A stretch of DNA of 64,000 nt, from the NCBI GenBank assembly GCA_043497085.1, contig JBIEKI010000002.1. One strand, 5' to 3'. The translations under genes were made by a program, and so were the position numbers. Shown here piece by piece: positions 25,657 to 34,532 of this stretch; position 1 is the stretch's first letter, and each line of letters begins with the position of its first letter. The notes below the pieces were generated by a model, which was given only the letters and a program-made list of their open reading frames with translations, was not told the origin of the DNA and made no database searches. Source of the stretch: Thalassobacillus sp043497085 (GTDB lineage: Bacteria > Bacillota > Bacilli > Bacillales > Halobacillaceae).

Positions 25657-26524
25657 TTTCTATTGGTTTTTTGTTTTCATCTAATGTGAAACCTTCGCCA
25701 AGCACATCATGAACAGAAGTTACTGCAACAAATGCGTGTGGATCGATCGAATCGATTACATTTTTTAAGCGGACGATTTCATTTTTACCAACAACGCAAT
25801 ATAAAACATCCCTTCGTTCTCCTGTGAACGAACCCCGACCTTCAAGTACAGTCACTCCACGGTCCATTTCTTTCAGGATTTTTTCTGCTATCGATTCACT
25901 ATGAGATGAAATGATAGTAGCTCCTCTTGCAGCATAAGCACCTTCCTGAATCAGGTCGATAACCCGGGCAGCTATGTAGACAGCAACTAAGGTATACATT
26001 CCTTGGATCATATTCAGATAAGTGATGATAGAAGTAAAGATGACAGCGGCGTCAAAAACAAACATGGCTCTTCCCATCGACCAGCCCCAATATTTATGGA
26101 TCAGCCGGGCCAGGATATCTACGCCTCCTGTCGTTCCCCCAAACTTAAAAATAATCCCTAACCCAACACCGACAAAAACACCGGCAAACAGGGCAGCTAG
26201 TGTCATATCATTTAGCAGGTTGATATGGATGGTATAGATTTGAAAGAGCCAAATGAAAATAGAGACAGCGAAAATTCCGATAAGGGAATAAAAGAAAGTA
26301 TTTCTTCCTAGGATTTTCCAACCAATAATTAATACAGGTACATTTAAAAGGATGTTCATCAATCCTGGGTCCCAGTTGAATAGGAAAAGTAATAAAAGCG
26401 TAATTCCCGTAAAGCCACCTTCCCCCAGGTTGTTTTGAATATTAAAATGGACCAGACCGAAGGAGAAGATAGCAGAACCAAGCAGAATGAAGAAAATATT
26501 TTTATATTTTAAGCTGAAAATCAA
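25652..26524 (-). CDS. ypjC: YitT-family membrane protein YpjC
   Basis: A 290-aa protein with five or six membrane helices in the first two thirds (FGGTTGGVDILARLI is the YitT signature) and a C-terminal soluble DUF2179 domain (ATIISSHSESIAEKILKEMDRGVTVLEGRGSFTG region). B. subtilis has the same gene, on the opposite strand to dapB, at this position. Probably a transporter or membrane regulator; substrate unknown. Driven by its own minus-strand promoter. Confidence 0.88.
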   Translation of the reverse strand: MIFSLKYKNIFFILLGSAIFSFGLVHFNIQNNLGEGGFTGITLLLLFLFNWDPGLMNILLNVPVLIIGWKILGRNTFFYSLIGIFAVSIFIWLFQIYTIHINLLNDMTLAALFAGVFVGVGLGIIFKFGGTTGGVDILARLIHKYWGWSMGRAMFVFDAAVIFTSIITYLNMIQGMYTLVAVYIAARVIDLIQEGAYAARGATIISSHSESIAEKILKEMDRGVTVLEGRGSFTGERRDVLYCVVGKNEIVRLKNVIDSIDPHAFVAVTSVHDVLGEGFTLDENKKPIEN

Positions 26525-26564
26525 TCGGATGTCCTCCTTTCATGAATTCTTATGCATGTCTTTC

Positions 26565-26593
26565 ATTATAATCAAATAACAGGAAAGCGACAA
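26565..26593 (-). promoter_or_regulatory. Promoter for ypjC
   Basis: On the minus strand TTGTCG (26593-26588), 17 nt, perfect TATAAT (26570-26565). Confidence 0.7.
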
Positions 26594-26619
26594 TAACCGG
26601 GAAGATTCGATTAAATAAT

Positions 26620-26648
26620 TTGTCAAAGGCTTCAGTTTTGGCTAACAT
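26620..26648 (+). promoter_or_regulatory. Promoter for the ypjD-to-panD operon
   Basis: TTGTCA, 17-nt spacer, TAACAT; about 30 nt before the GGGAGGT ribosome site of ypjD. No other good promoter is seen in the tightly overlapping genes downstream. Confidence 0.6.
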
Positions 26649-26684
26649 TTAGAGAGATAGATTACAAACGGGGAGGTAGCGGTT

Positions 26685-27041
26685 TTGAGTGATACAATTA
26701 CGACTAAACAAATGCAAGAACGCGTCGATCGATACATATCCCAGTTCAAAGAAGGATACTTTTCTCCTTTGAGCATGATGGCCAGGATGTCGGAAGAAGT
26801 TGGAGAGCTTGCCAGGGAAGTCAATCACTATTATGGTGAGAAGCCAAAAAAAAGTTCGGAAGCAGAAAAGTCACTGGAAGAGGAATTAGGAGATGTAGTG
26901 TTTGTGCTTACAAGCTTTGCAAATTCGTTAGATATCGACCTTTCGGAAGCCTTCGATCGATCAATGAGCAAAATTGAAACGCGAGATAAAAACAGATGGA
27001 CCAGAGTAACAGAAAGGGGCAATCAGAATGAAAACAATTAA
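26685..27041 (+). CDS. ypjD: MazG-like nucleotide pyrophosphohydrolase YpjD
   Basis: All-alpha NTP pyrophosphohydrolase, house-cleaning type. The metal-binding pattern EEVGEL (about residue 37) with EEELGDVVF (about 65) fits the MazG ExxE/ExxD arrangement. TTG start 8 nt after GGGAGGT; 118 aa. The last 14 bases overlap dapB, so the two are translationally linked; same order as in B. subtilis. Confidence 0.9.
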   Translation: MSDTITTKQMQERVDRYISQFKEGYFSPLSMMARMSEEVGELAREVNHYYGEKPKKSSEAEKSLEEELGDVVFVLTSFANSLDIDLSEAFDRSMSKIETRDKNRWTRVTERGNQNENN

Positions 27042-27828
27042 GGTAATCGTAGCAGGACCAAGAGGTAAAATGGGTTCCGCAGCTTTGCGCATGATTGACC
27101 AATCAGATAACTTGCAACTAGTTGCTTGTATAGACCGTAAATTCGATGGACAGTATGTGAAAGACCTGGAGGGTCTGCCTGACTTTGAGGCAAAAATCTA
27201 TGAAGACCCTGAGGTATGCTTAAATGAAGCAGAGGCGGATGTACTCATCGACCTGACAACACCTGAATTCGGATATAAGCATACGAAGCTGGCGTTAGAA
27301 AATGGCGTAAGGCCTGTTGTAGGTACTACAGGCTTCACTAAAGAACAGTTAAATGAATTGACTGAAATGGCTGAAACGAAACAACTTGGTGCTGTAATCG
27401 CCCCGAATTTCGCCATTGGAGCTGTGTTGATGATGCAATTTTCTAAGTGGGCAGCAAAGCATTTTCCAGATGTAGAAATCATTGAACGCCATCATGATCA
27501 GAAGCTGGATGCTCCATCCGGTACCGCGGTTAAAACCGCCGAGTTAATTCAGGAAGAAAGAGAAGCTAAACATCAAGGTCACCCGGATGAAAAAGAGACG
27601 ATGAAAGGCGCACGGGGTGCTGATAGTGAAGGGCTGAAAATCCATAGTGTCCGTCTTCCTGGCTTAGTAGCACATCAGGAGGTCATGTTTGGGGGTTCAG
27701 GTGAGACATTGACAATCAAACATGATTCTATTAACAGGGATTCTTTCATGACAGGAGTCAAACTATCTGTGGAGCGTGTCATGGAAATGGACATCCTGGC
27801 GTATGGTTTGGAAAATTTATTAGATTAG
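27028..27828 (+). CDS. dapB: 4-hydroxy-tetrahydrodipicolinate reductase
   Basis: NAD(P)H-dependent step of lysine, diaminopimelate and (in spores) dipicolinate synthesis. N-terminal GPRGKMGSAALRMI dinucleotide-binding motif, then VGTTGFT, IAPNFAIGAVLMM and the catalytic EIIERHHDQKLDAPSGTA with paired histidines. Length 266 aa. Starts inside ypjD. Confidence 0.97.
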   Translation: MKTIKVIVAGPRGKMGSAALRMIDQSDNLQLVACIDRKFDGQYVKDLEGLPDFEAKIYEDPEVCLNEAEADVLIDLTTPEFGYKHTKLALENGVRPVVGTTGFTKEQLNELTEMAETKQLGAVIAPNFAIGAVLMMQFSKWAAKHFPDVEIIERHHDQKLDAPSGTAVKTAELIQEEREAKHQGHPDEKETMKGARGADSEGLKIHSVRLPGLVAHQEVMFGGSGETLTIKHDSINRDSFMTGVKLSVERVMEMDILAYGLENLLD

Positions 27829-27839
27829 GGGAGAGACTA

Positions 27840-28253
27840 ATGAATATAGCTTTGATTGCACATGATGAAAAGAAGCCGGAGATGCTCCAGTTCGTGTTCG
27901 CTTATGAGCAAATCTTAAAAAATCATACGTTATTTGCTACTGGCACCACAGGTCAACGGATTGCAGAAGCGACTTCCTTAAAGGTTGTCCGCTTCCAATC
28001 GGGACCGTTGGGGGGCGACCAGCAAATCGGAGCTAAAATAGCAGAAAATGAGATGGATGTCATCATTTTCTTCCGTGATCCATTGACAGCACAGCCACAT
28101 GAACCGGATATCAGTGCTCTATTACGCTTGTGTGATGTACATAAGATTCCACTGGCGACGAATATGGCCGGAGCCGAGATTTTAATAAGGGCTTTGGATC
28201 GAGGAGATCTTGAATGGCGTAAAATTATAAAAGATAGAAAAAAGCAAGGGTGA
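27840..28253 (+). CDS. mgsA: Methylglyoxal synthase
   Basis: Converts dihydroxyacetone phosphate to methylglyoxal and phosphate. Family residues include ALIAHDEKKPEM at the N-terminus, FATGTTGQRI and the phosphate-binding GPLGGDQQIGA, with the catalytic Asp in FFRDPL. Length 137 aa; AGGGGAGAG ribosome site. In B. subtilis bshB1 follows; here bshA follows directly. Confidence 0.96.
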   Translation: MNIALIAHDEKKPEMLQFVFAYEQILKNHTLFATGTTGQRIAEATSLKVVRFQSGPLGGDQQIGAKIAENEMDVIIFFRDPLTAQPHEPDISALLRLCDVHKIPLATNMAGAEILIRALDRGDLEWRKIIKDRKKQG

Positions 28254-28260
28254 TTGTGTG

Positions 28261-29382
28261 ATGAAAATAGGCATTACTTGTTATCCCACCGTGGGAGGGT
28301 CCGGGGTAATCGCTACAGAGCTTGGTAAACTTTTAGCAGAAGAAGGGCATGAAATTCATTTCATAACCTCCCAGGTGCCTTTCCGGCTTAACCGCATTTA
28401 TTCAAATATATTCTATCATGAGGTAGAGGTGACCAATTACCCGGTTTTCAGCCATCCACCTTATGATTTAGCACTAGCAAATAAAATGGCAGAAGTCATC
28501 AATAGAGAAAAGCTGGATATTCTTCATGTCCATTATGCAATGCCCCATGCCATATGCGCCATCCTTGCTAAGCAAATGGTTGACCATGATGTAAAAATCA
28601 TCACTACTTTGCACGGAACAGACATTACGGTGCTCGGAATTGATCCGAGTATGAAAAATATTATTAAGTTCGGTATTGAGCAATCAGATCGGGTTACTGC
28701 AGTGTCACGCAGTCTAGCTGAACAAACCAAAGAGATGCTCTCAGTTGAGAGGGAAATGGATGTTCTCTACAATTTTGTGGACGAACGGGAGTATTATCGC
28801 CACTCGGATCAAGATTTGAAAAAACAATACCATATAGCAGATGAAGAAAAAGTCATTATCCATATCTCTAACTTCCGTAAGGTGAAAAGGGTACAGGATG
28901 TTGTTAATGCTTTCAGCAAAATTGTGAAAGAAGTACCGGCTAAATTGATGCTCGTCGGGGATGGACCTGAATTTTCCACCACGTATCAATTAGTTAAGGA
29001 TCTTAACCTTCAGGATCATGTTCTGTTTTTAGGAAAACAGGAAAACGTGTCAGAGTTGTTGTCTATTTCAGATCTGAAGCTTTTGCTTTCTGAGAAAGAG
29101 AGCTTTGGACTGGTGCTCCTTGAAGCGATGGCATGTGGGGTTCCATGTATAGGTACAGAAGCTGGAGGTATACCAGAGGTAATCTTACATGGTGAAACCG
29201 GTTATATATCAGAGGTTGGTGATGTGGAGGATATCAGTGAAAAGAGCATTAAAATTTTGAAGGATGATGCCTTGTGGGAAAGATTTTCAAGGAAAAGTGA
29301 AGAAAGAGTAAAGGAAGAATTTCATTCACAACAAATATTGAAAAAATATGAAGCTCTTTATGATAAGGTGTTGGAATCATGA
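28261..29382 (+). CDS. bshA: BshA glycosyltransferase of bacillithiol synthesis
   Basis: Joins N-acetylglucosamine from UDP-GlcNAc to L-malate, first step of bacillithiol. GT-B fold, GT4 family: N-terminal GITCYPTVGGSGVIATELG, middle ISNFRKVKRV and C-terminal EKESFGLVLLEAMACGVP with the nucleotide-sugar EX7E motif. Start is ATG 28261 or the adjacent GTG 28258; AAGGGTGA serves either. Overlaps cca by 4 nt. The deacetylase gene bshB1, which precedes bshA in B. subtilis, is absent. Confidence 0.95.
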   Translation: MKIGITCYPTVGGSGVIATELGKLLAEEGHEIHFITSQVPFRLNRIYSNIFYHEVEVTNYPVFSHPPYDLALANKMAEVINREKLDILHVHYAMPHAICAILAKQMVDHDVKIITTLHGTDITVLGIDPSMKNIIKFGIEQSDRVTAVSRSLAEQTKEMLSVEREMDVLYNFVDEREYYRHSDQDLKKQYHIADEEKVIIHISNFRKVKRVQDVVNAFSKIVKEVPAKLMLVGDGPEFSTTYQLVKDLNLQDHVLFLGKQENVSELLSISDLKLLLSEKESFGLVLLEAMACGVPCIGTEAGGIPEVILHGETGYISEVGDVEDISEKSIKILKDDALWERFSRKSEERVKEEFHSQQILKKYEALYDKVLES

Positions 29383-30602
29383 AAGTGAACATGAAACATA
29401 TCCCGGCTTTTCAAAAAGCTTTGTCAGTCATTAAGCGGATTGAAAGTCATGGATTTCAGGCTTATTTTGTCGGGGGGGCCGTCCGTGATGCCTTGATTGG
29501 CAGGGAAATCGGCGATGTCGATTTGGCAAGCTCTGCTACTCCATTAGAAATTATGGATATCTTTGATAAAGTAATCCCTGTAGGTATAGAACATGGTACC
29601 GTAATTGTTCGCTTCGATGGTGAATCTTATGAAATTACAACATTTCGATCCGAGTCAGGATATCAGGACTATCGTCATCCGGATAAGGTGGAGTTTGTTA
29701 CGGATATAAAGAAGGACTTGGCCAGGAGAGATTTTACCATCAATGCGATTGCTTTAGATAAGAATGGGGATTTGATTGATCCATTTCTTGGCCAGCTGGC
29801 TATTCAAGGCAAAAAGATACAAGCTGTCGGAGACCCTTATGAACGCTTTGAAGAAGATCCATTGCGCATCATGCGGGCTGTACGGTTTGTCAGTCAATTA
29901 GGATATACGATCGAGGAAGAGACAAGAGCAGCGGTTCAAAAACAAGGACCGTTGCTTGAAAAAATTGCTGTAGAACGAATAGCAATCGAGTTTGAAAAAA
30001 TGTTTCAAGGCAATCAACTTGTTCAGGCGATCGAAATTTGCGAGGATGCCAGGTTGTTTCAGTATTTTCCAATCTTCCGCCGTTATGCTGACTTGTTTAA
30101 TGACGCGAAAATAATTCCCTATCCTTTTGCTGGTTTTGCAGAAATCATCAGTTACTTTGTACACTGTGCTCCTGAGCTCACTGTAGAGGAATGGACCCTG
30201 CAATGGAAGCTATCCAAACAAGTGAAGAACGACGCTAGAGCAATTCATAATGCAATTCAGTATTACCAGGATAACGGATTGGATGATTGGCTAGTGTACC
30301 AGCTCCCTGAAAATCTAACCCAACCGTTTGCAAGAGTAGCGGGGGTACTTTATTCGCCTGATGCTGCCCAGTTAAATGATGATGTCAAAATGATAAGGGA
30401 ACAACTTGCAGTCCATCATCGCATTGAGCTTGCTTTTCAGGCAAAAGACCTTTTTGAGATATTTCCAAATAAACCAAGAGGTCCATGGATAGGAAAGTTA
30501 CTCAGCACCATTGAAGAGAAGGTAGTATCCAGAGAGCTAAAGAATGATTATAATGAAATAAAGGAGTGGGTGATCAAATGGAATCCACCCGGCAGAGACT
30601 GA
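29379..30602 (+). CDS. cca: CCA tRNA nucleotidyltransferase
   Basis: Adds or repairs the 3' CCA of tRNAs, class II nucleotidyltransferase. The catalytic site GGAVRDALIGREIGDVDLAS carries D46 and D48; ERFEEDPLRIMRAVRF is the head/neck signature. Length 407 aa. Starts in an ATGA overlap with bshA and its end overlaps birA by 25 nt. Confidence 0.96.
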   Translation: MKVNMKHIPAFQKALSVIKRIESHGFQAYFVGGAVRDALIGREIGDVDLASSATPLEIMDIFDKVIPVGIEHGTVIVRFDGESYEITTFRSESGYQDYRHPDKVEFVTDIKKDLARRDFTINAIALDKNGDLIDPFLGQLAIQGKKIQAVGDPYERFEEDPLRIMRAVRFVSQLGYTIEEETRAAVQKQGPLLEKIAVERIAIEFEKMFQGNQLVQAIEICEDARLFQYFPIFRRYADLFNDAKIIPYPFAGFAEIISYFVHCAPELTVEEWTLQWKLSKQVKNDARAIHNAIQYYQDNGLDDWLVYQLPENLTQPFARVAGVLYSPDAAQLNDDVKMIREQLAVHHRIELAFQAKDLFEIFPNKPRGPWIGKLLSTIEEKVVSRELKNDYNEIKEWVIKWNPPGRD

Positions 30603-31579
30603 TAAAAATTTTAGAGAGTAACAGGGACTCCTACCTTTCAGGACAAGAACTTTCCGATCAGCTGAACGTATCCAGAACCGCTGTTTGGAAACATATGAAG
30701 GAATTAGGGAAGGACGGTTATGAAATAGAAGCTGCTCCCCGAAAAGGCTATCGGATAGTAGCCTATCCTGACAAGGTTACGAAAAATACATTGCAATGGG
30801 GACTTAATACCAGTCGGATCGGCAGAGACATCTTTCACTATGAGCAGGTTTCATCCACTCAGGATATTGCTCATCAATTAGCAAAAGAAGGTTACGGGCA
30901 TGGGACCGTGGTCGTAGCAGATGAGCAAGTGAAAGGGAAAGGGCGTATGTCCCGAGCCTGGCACTCAAAAAGAAATGAAGGCATTTGGTTTAGCTTATTG
31001 CTGAAGCCGGAGCTTCCCCCTGTCCAAGCCCCCCAAATCACTTTGCTTACCGCTGTGGTGTTGGCAGAGGCGATAGCGTCAATATCTGATCTATCCCCCC
31101 AAATAAAATGGCCGAATGACCTATTGATCAACCACAAGAAAATTGCAGGAATATTGACAGAAATGCAGGCAGAACAGGACCAGATTCAATATATCGTGTT
31201 GGGCATAGGCATCAATGTCAATCAGGATGAATCCAGCCTGCCGGAAGATATCAGGCACAAAGCTACTTCCCTGCGGCAAGAATCCGGCAAAACATGGGAT
31301 ATAAACTGGCTGATCCAGCTGATTTTGGAGACTTTCGAAAATACATATGAACAGTTTATTCAAGAAGGTTTCCTTCCCATAAAAAACAAATGGGAAAAGT
31401 ATGGCTACAGATTAGGACAGGAAGTTACGATCTCTACCATGCGTAAGACATGGCAGGCAACACTGGTCGGGATTGAGGCTGATGGCGCATTATTAACTCG
31501 CACAGAAGAAGGAATTCAGGAAAAGCTTTATTCTGCTGAAATTCACTGGGGAGAAGGTGGTTACAATGCTAACCCGTAA
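30578..31579 (+). CDS. birA: Bifunctional biotin ligase / biotin operon repressor
   Basis: Attaches biotin to carboxylases via biotinyl-5'-AMP and represses bio genes. N-terminal winged helix (DQLNVSRTAVWKHMKEL, about residues 28-44) shows it is the regulatory type; the catalytic GKGRMSRAWHSKRNEGIWFS corresponds to the GRGRxGR-like loop. ATG at 30578 is 8 nt after AAGGAGTGG; the upstream GTG overlaps that site. 333 aa. No BirA operator was seen in this window. Confidence 0.94.
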   Translation: MESTRQRLIKILESNRDSYLSGQELSDQLNVSRTAVWKHMKELGKDGYEIEAAPRKGYRIVAYPDKVTKNTLQWGLNTSRIGRDIFHYEQVSSTQDIAHQLAKEGYGHGTVVVADEQVKGKGRMSRAWHSKRNEGIWFSLLLKPELPPVQAPQITLLTAVVLAEAIASISDLSPQIKWPNDLLINHKKIAGILTEMQAEQDQIQYIVLGIGINVNQDESSLPEDIRHKATSLRQESGKTWDINWLIQLILETFENTYEQFIQEGFLPIKNKWEKYGYRLGQEVTISTMRKTWQATLVGIEADGALLTRTEEGIQEKLYSAEIHWGEGGYNANP

Positions 31580-32402
31580 ACGAATGCTGGATATGAAGAA
31601 GATTAATGAAAAAATTGCGATGGTGACAGCTTATGATTATCCTTCAGCCAAGATTGCGGAACAAGCGGGAGTTGAAATGATTTTAGTAGGTGATTCTTTA
31701 GGCATGGTCGTTTTGGGATATGATTCTACTATCCCTGTTACAGTGGATGATATGATTCACCATGGGAAAGCTGTAGTTCGTGGAGCGAGGGACACCTATG
31801 TCGTTGTGGACATGCCATTCATGTCTTATCATATATCTCTTGAAGATTCTCTGAAGAATGCGATGAGAATTTATCAGGAAACCCAGGCACAGGCATTAAA
31901 GGTAGAGGGAGCAGGCAGCCTGCTTCCTACGATTGAGCGATTGACAGAAGGCGGTATACCGATAGTAGGACATCTCGGACTGACTCCGCAATCGGTTAAC
32001 GTATTAGGAGGCTATAAAGTCCAGGGCAAACAAAAGGAAGCAGCAGAACAGTTATTACAGGATGCTTTAGCGGTTGAAAGAAGCGGAGCAATAGCGCTGG
32101 TGCTGGAATGTGTGCCAAAGGAACTGGCTGCTTTAATAACTGAACAACTTACCATTCCTACAATCGGGATTGGTGCAGGCGCCTCATGTGATGGTCAGGT
32201 GTTAGTTTATCATGATATTATGAACTACGGCGTGAATCGACTGCCAAAATTCGTCCAAACCTACGAGGATGCTAACAGGACTTTTACAGGTGCGATTGAA
32301 AAATATGTAAAAGAAGTTAAAACCGGAGATTTTCCTAAGGAGTCACATACGTTTACCATGGACCCTTCAAGTCTGCCGGATAGTAAAGGTGATGAATCAT
32401 GA
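31566..32402 (+). CDS. panB: Ketopantoate hydroxymethyltransferase
   Basis: Adds a hydroxymethyl group to 2-oxoisovalerate, first pantothenate step. Signatures VTAYDYPSAKIAEQAG, VGDSLGMVVLG, DMPFMSYH and GIGAGASCDGQVLV are visible. ATG at 31566 follows GAGAAGGTGG; the GTG at 31557 overlaps it. Overlaps birA by 14 nt and panC by 4 nt. Length 278 aa. Confidence 0.96.
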   Translation: MLTRKRMLDMKKINEKIAMVTAYDYPSAKIAEQAGVEMILVGDSLGMVVLGYDSTIPVTVDDMIHHGKAVVRGARDTYVVVDMPFMSYHISLEDSLKNAMRIYQETQAQALKVEGAGSLLPTIERLTEGGIPIVGHLGLTPQSVNVLGGYKVQGKQKEAAEQLLQDALAVERSGAIALVLECVPKELAALITEQLTIPTIGIGAGASCDGQVLVYHDIMNYGVNRLPKFVQTYEDANRTFTGAIEKYVKEVKTGDFPKESHTFTMDPSSLPDSKGDES

Positions 32403-33265
32403 AAATCATCGAATCACCTGAGGAATTACAGAAAGAAACCAGCAATTATCGTGTTCAGGGTAAAAAGATTGGGTTTGTACCTACCATGGGCTTTTTACAT
32501 GAAGGTCATGAACAGCTTATCAGTCAGGCTAAAAAGCAAAACGAAATTGTCGTTTTAAGCATCTTTGTCAATCCGCTGCAATTTGGTGAAGGAGAAGACT
32601 TAGATCATTACCCAAGAGATGAAAAGCATGACAGGGAAGTAGCACGAAGGCTTGGTGTAGATATTATATTTTTTCCTACAGTAAAGAGCATGTATCCATC
32701 AGAACCTGCGATTAAGTTGTCAGTTACCAAAAGGACAAATGTACTTTGTGGGAAAAGCCGTCCTGGTCATTTTGACGGAGTGGTCACAGTGTTAGCGAAG
32801 CTGTTTCACTTATGCCAGCCATCAGCAGCTTATTTTGGAATGAAAGATGCTCAACAAGTAGCTGTAGTGAAAGCGTTGGTTGATGATTTGAATTTTCCTG
32901 TGGAGATCGTTCCCGTACCAACGGTGAGAGAGAAGGATGGTTTAGCAAAAAGCAGCAGGAATGTTAATTTGAGTCCGCATGAACGGGAGGAAGCTCCTGC
33001 TATTCAGAAGGCGTTACAAAAAGGGCGAAAAATGATTAAAAATGGTGAAAAAGACATCCAATCCGTAAAGACTGCTGTAAATACATTTATTGAAAACAAT
33101 ACTCATGGTAAAATAGATTATATTGAATTGTTATCTTATCCAAACTTAGAACCTGTCGACAGACCAGCAGGAAAAATGATTTTAGCCACTGCTGTAAAGT
33201 TTGAAAAAGCCAGGTTAATTGATAATTTGGTTTTTGACAGCAATGGTGAAATAACCATAGGATGA
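32399..33265 (+). CDS. panC: Pantothenate synthetase
   Basis: ATP-dependent condensation of pantoate and beta-alanine. HxGH-type nucleotide motif in FVPTMGFLHEGHEQLI, then VNPLQFGEGEDLDHYPRD, YFGMKDAQQV and the KMSKS-like LAKSSRNVNLS. Length 288 aa. Overlaps panB by 4 nt; panD follows after 19 nt. Confidence 0.96.
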   Translation: MKIIESPEELQKETSNYRVQGKKIGFVPTMGFLHEGHEQLISQAKKQNEIVVLSIFVNPLQFGEGEDLDHYPRDEKHDREVARRLGVDIIFFPTVKSMYPSEPAIKLSVTKRTNVLCGKSRPGHFDGVVTVLAKLFHLCQPSAAYFGMKDAQQVAVVKALVDDLNFPVEIVPVPTVREKDGLAKSSRNVNLSPHEREEAPAIQKALQKGRKMIKNGEKDIQSVKTAVNTFIENNTHGKIDYIELLSYPNLEPVDRPAGKMILATAVKFEKARLIDNLVFDSNGEITIG

Positions 33266-33284
33266 CATAATAGGAGGAGACACC

Positions 33285-33674
33285 ATGTACCTGACTATGA
33301 TGAAAGCAAAAATTCATCGCGCCCGCGTAACGGAAGCAAACTTGAATTACGTAGGGAGCATTACGATTGATCAAGATATTATTGAAGAAGTAGGAATCCT
33401 TCCTCATGAGAAAGTTCAAATAGTCAACAATAATAACGGAGCTCGTCTCGAAACTTATGTAATTGCTGGCGAGCGGGGAAGCGGTGTTGTTTGTTTGAAT
33501 GGGGCAGCGGCTCGTCTGGTACAGCCGGAGGATGTCATCATCATTGTATCGTATGCTATGCTTTCACAGGAAGAGTTAGCTGATTTCAAACCAAAAATCG
33601 CCTTGATGGATGAAAATAATCAAGTGAAACAGGTTATTGAAGAAGAACCACCGTTGACAGCAGTCACTAATTAG
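33285..33674 (+). CDS. panD: Aspartate 1-decarboxylase proenzyme
   Basis: Pyruvoyl enzyme making beta-alanine from aspartate. The self-cleavage site is G24-S25 in NYVGSITID, which generates the pyruvoyl group on the alpha chain. ARLVQPEDVIIIVSYAM is typical near the C-terminus; 129 aa. Last gene of the nine-gene operon, followed by a hairpin with a weak T tract. Confidence 0.96.
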   Translation: MYLTMMKAKIHRARVTEANLNYVGSITIDQDIIEEVGILPHEKVQIVNNNNGARLETYVIAGERGSGVVCLNGAAARLVQPEDVIIIVSYAMLSQEELADFKPKIALMDENNQVKQVIEEEPPLTAVTN

Positions 33675-33709
33675 TATAGGACAGGTTGTTTCGAATAACG
33701 CTAAACAGG

Positions 33710-33743
33710 GGATTCTCGCTTACAACCAAGCGGAATCCTTTAT
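33710..33743 (+). terminator. Terminator after panD
   Basis: GGATTC/GAATCC plus CGCT/AGCG stem with one bulge each side, followed by TTTATTATT. Confidence 0.65.
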
Positions 33744-33770
33744 TATTGTAGTAGTGTTGACTTTACAGTT

Positions 33771-33980
33771 AAGCTCCCTTTACTTGAAGACTCAGTTTCG
33801 AGAGAAACTGTTTCCGTTAAGATTAAAAGCTTCTGGAGGTCCGGGAAATCACTCGCTTTCCATGGGCGTACCGTGAGCTTCCTCAGGCTTCGCCTTGCGG
33901 GATCTCACCATGTACTATCTTCCCATTGGAGTCTCGCAATTTCCCGGCCCTCCTAGCGTTTATGAGAATACGGAAACATC
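33771..33980 (-). repeat. Palindromic repeat element, locus 2, left arm (minus orientation)
   Basis: Same family as 10141 and 57538. Terminal pair GTTTCCGT / ACGGAAAC is clear; inner arms GGAGGTCCGGGAAAT and ATTTCCCGGCCCTCC pair with one G-U. Contains the AGTTTC/GAAACT hairpin at its left edge. The rest of the gap (33981-34079) resembles the spacer of locus 3. Confidence 0.85.
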
Positions 33981-34079
33981 TTATAACGCACTTCAAATAT
34001 ATGGATAACTGCACTTCGAAGGATGGCTTATAACTGGCTTTATTATTCAACAATCGTAGAAAACATACAATTATGGCAG

Positions 34080-34377
34080 GGGTTCGTTTCTCTCATCCTT
34101 CGGATGGGATGGTTGGGGAACTGCGAGACTCCCGCGGGAGAAGGGGCTAGGCAAGATCCCGCAGGGCTTTAGCCCGAGGAAGCTTGCCAGGTCCCCCGCA
34201 GGAAAGAAATAAATGCGTAATCGCCTTGGGAGACACGACACGCATAAGCAGAACAGCAAAAGGGAAGTGTTCTTTCTTCCCGTTGATGGACTGCTTATGT
34301 CGCGAGTGTCTAGGCGATGAAGCTGGAAAGCGAGTAGATTCCCAACCAATCCTTACTCTTTTATGGTAAAGAGCCCC
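34080..34377 (+). repeat. Palindromic repeat element, locus 2, right arm, interrupted
   Basis: Begins GGGTTCGTTTCTC, and CATCCTTCGGATG is a local hairpin. Core GGTTGGGGAACTGCGAGACTC recurs at 57945; the closing arm GATTCCCAACCAATCC is at 34338. About 115 bases are inserted just after GGAAAG (around 34206) compared with the other copies. Confidence 0.85.
34211..34318. repeat. Secondary palindrome inserted in the locus 2 right arm
   Basis: TCGCCT and AGGCGA close an imperfect palindrome whose inner arms AGACACGACACGCATAAGCAG-like (from 34231) and CTGCTTATGTCGCGAGTGTCT mirror each other with small gaps. It interrupts the GGAAAG-CGAG block that is continuous in loci 1 and 3, so it looks like a later insertion. 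Confidence 0.6.
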
Positions 34378-34491
34378 TTTTACCTTGAAACTGAGTATTC
34401 CATTAAACGGCCATATAGTTGAATACACCGCTAATGAAAAAATCAACAACAACATTAACAGATTATGTGTAAAAATAATTGCGAAATCTTA

Positions 34492-34510
34492 TTTACATAA
34501 AGGATGTAAA
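34492..34510. promoter_or_regulatory. Palindrome upstream of dinG
   Basis: TTTACAT-AAAGG-ATGTAAA, perfect 7-bp arms, about 10 nt before the dinG ribosome site. It does not resemble the Bacillus LexA box. Could be an operator or an mRNA hairpin. Confidence 0.35.
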
Positions 34511-34532
34511 CGAATGAAAAGAGGGGTAAGGG

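Noticed and set aside
34184..34369. Apparent ORF across the nested repeat
   Set aside because: Lies wholly inside the interrupted repeat element and depends on the insertion.
34492..34510. LexA box controlling dinG
   Set aside because: The palindrome lacks the GAAC/GTTC core of Bacillus LexA sites.
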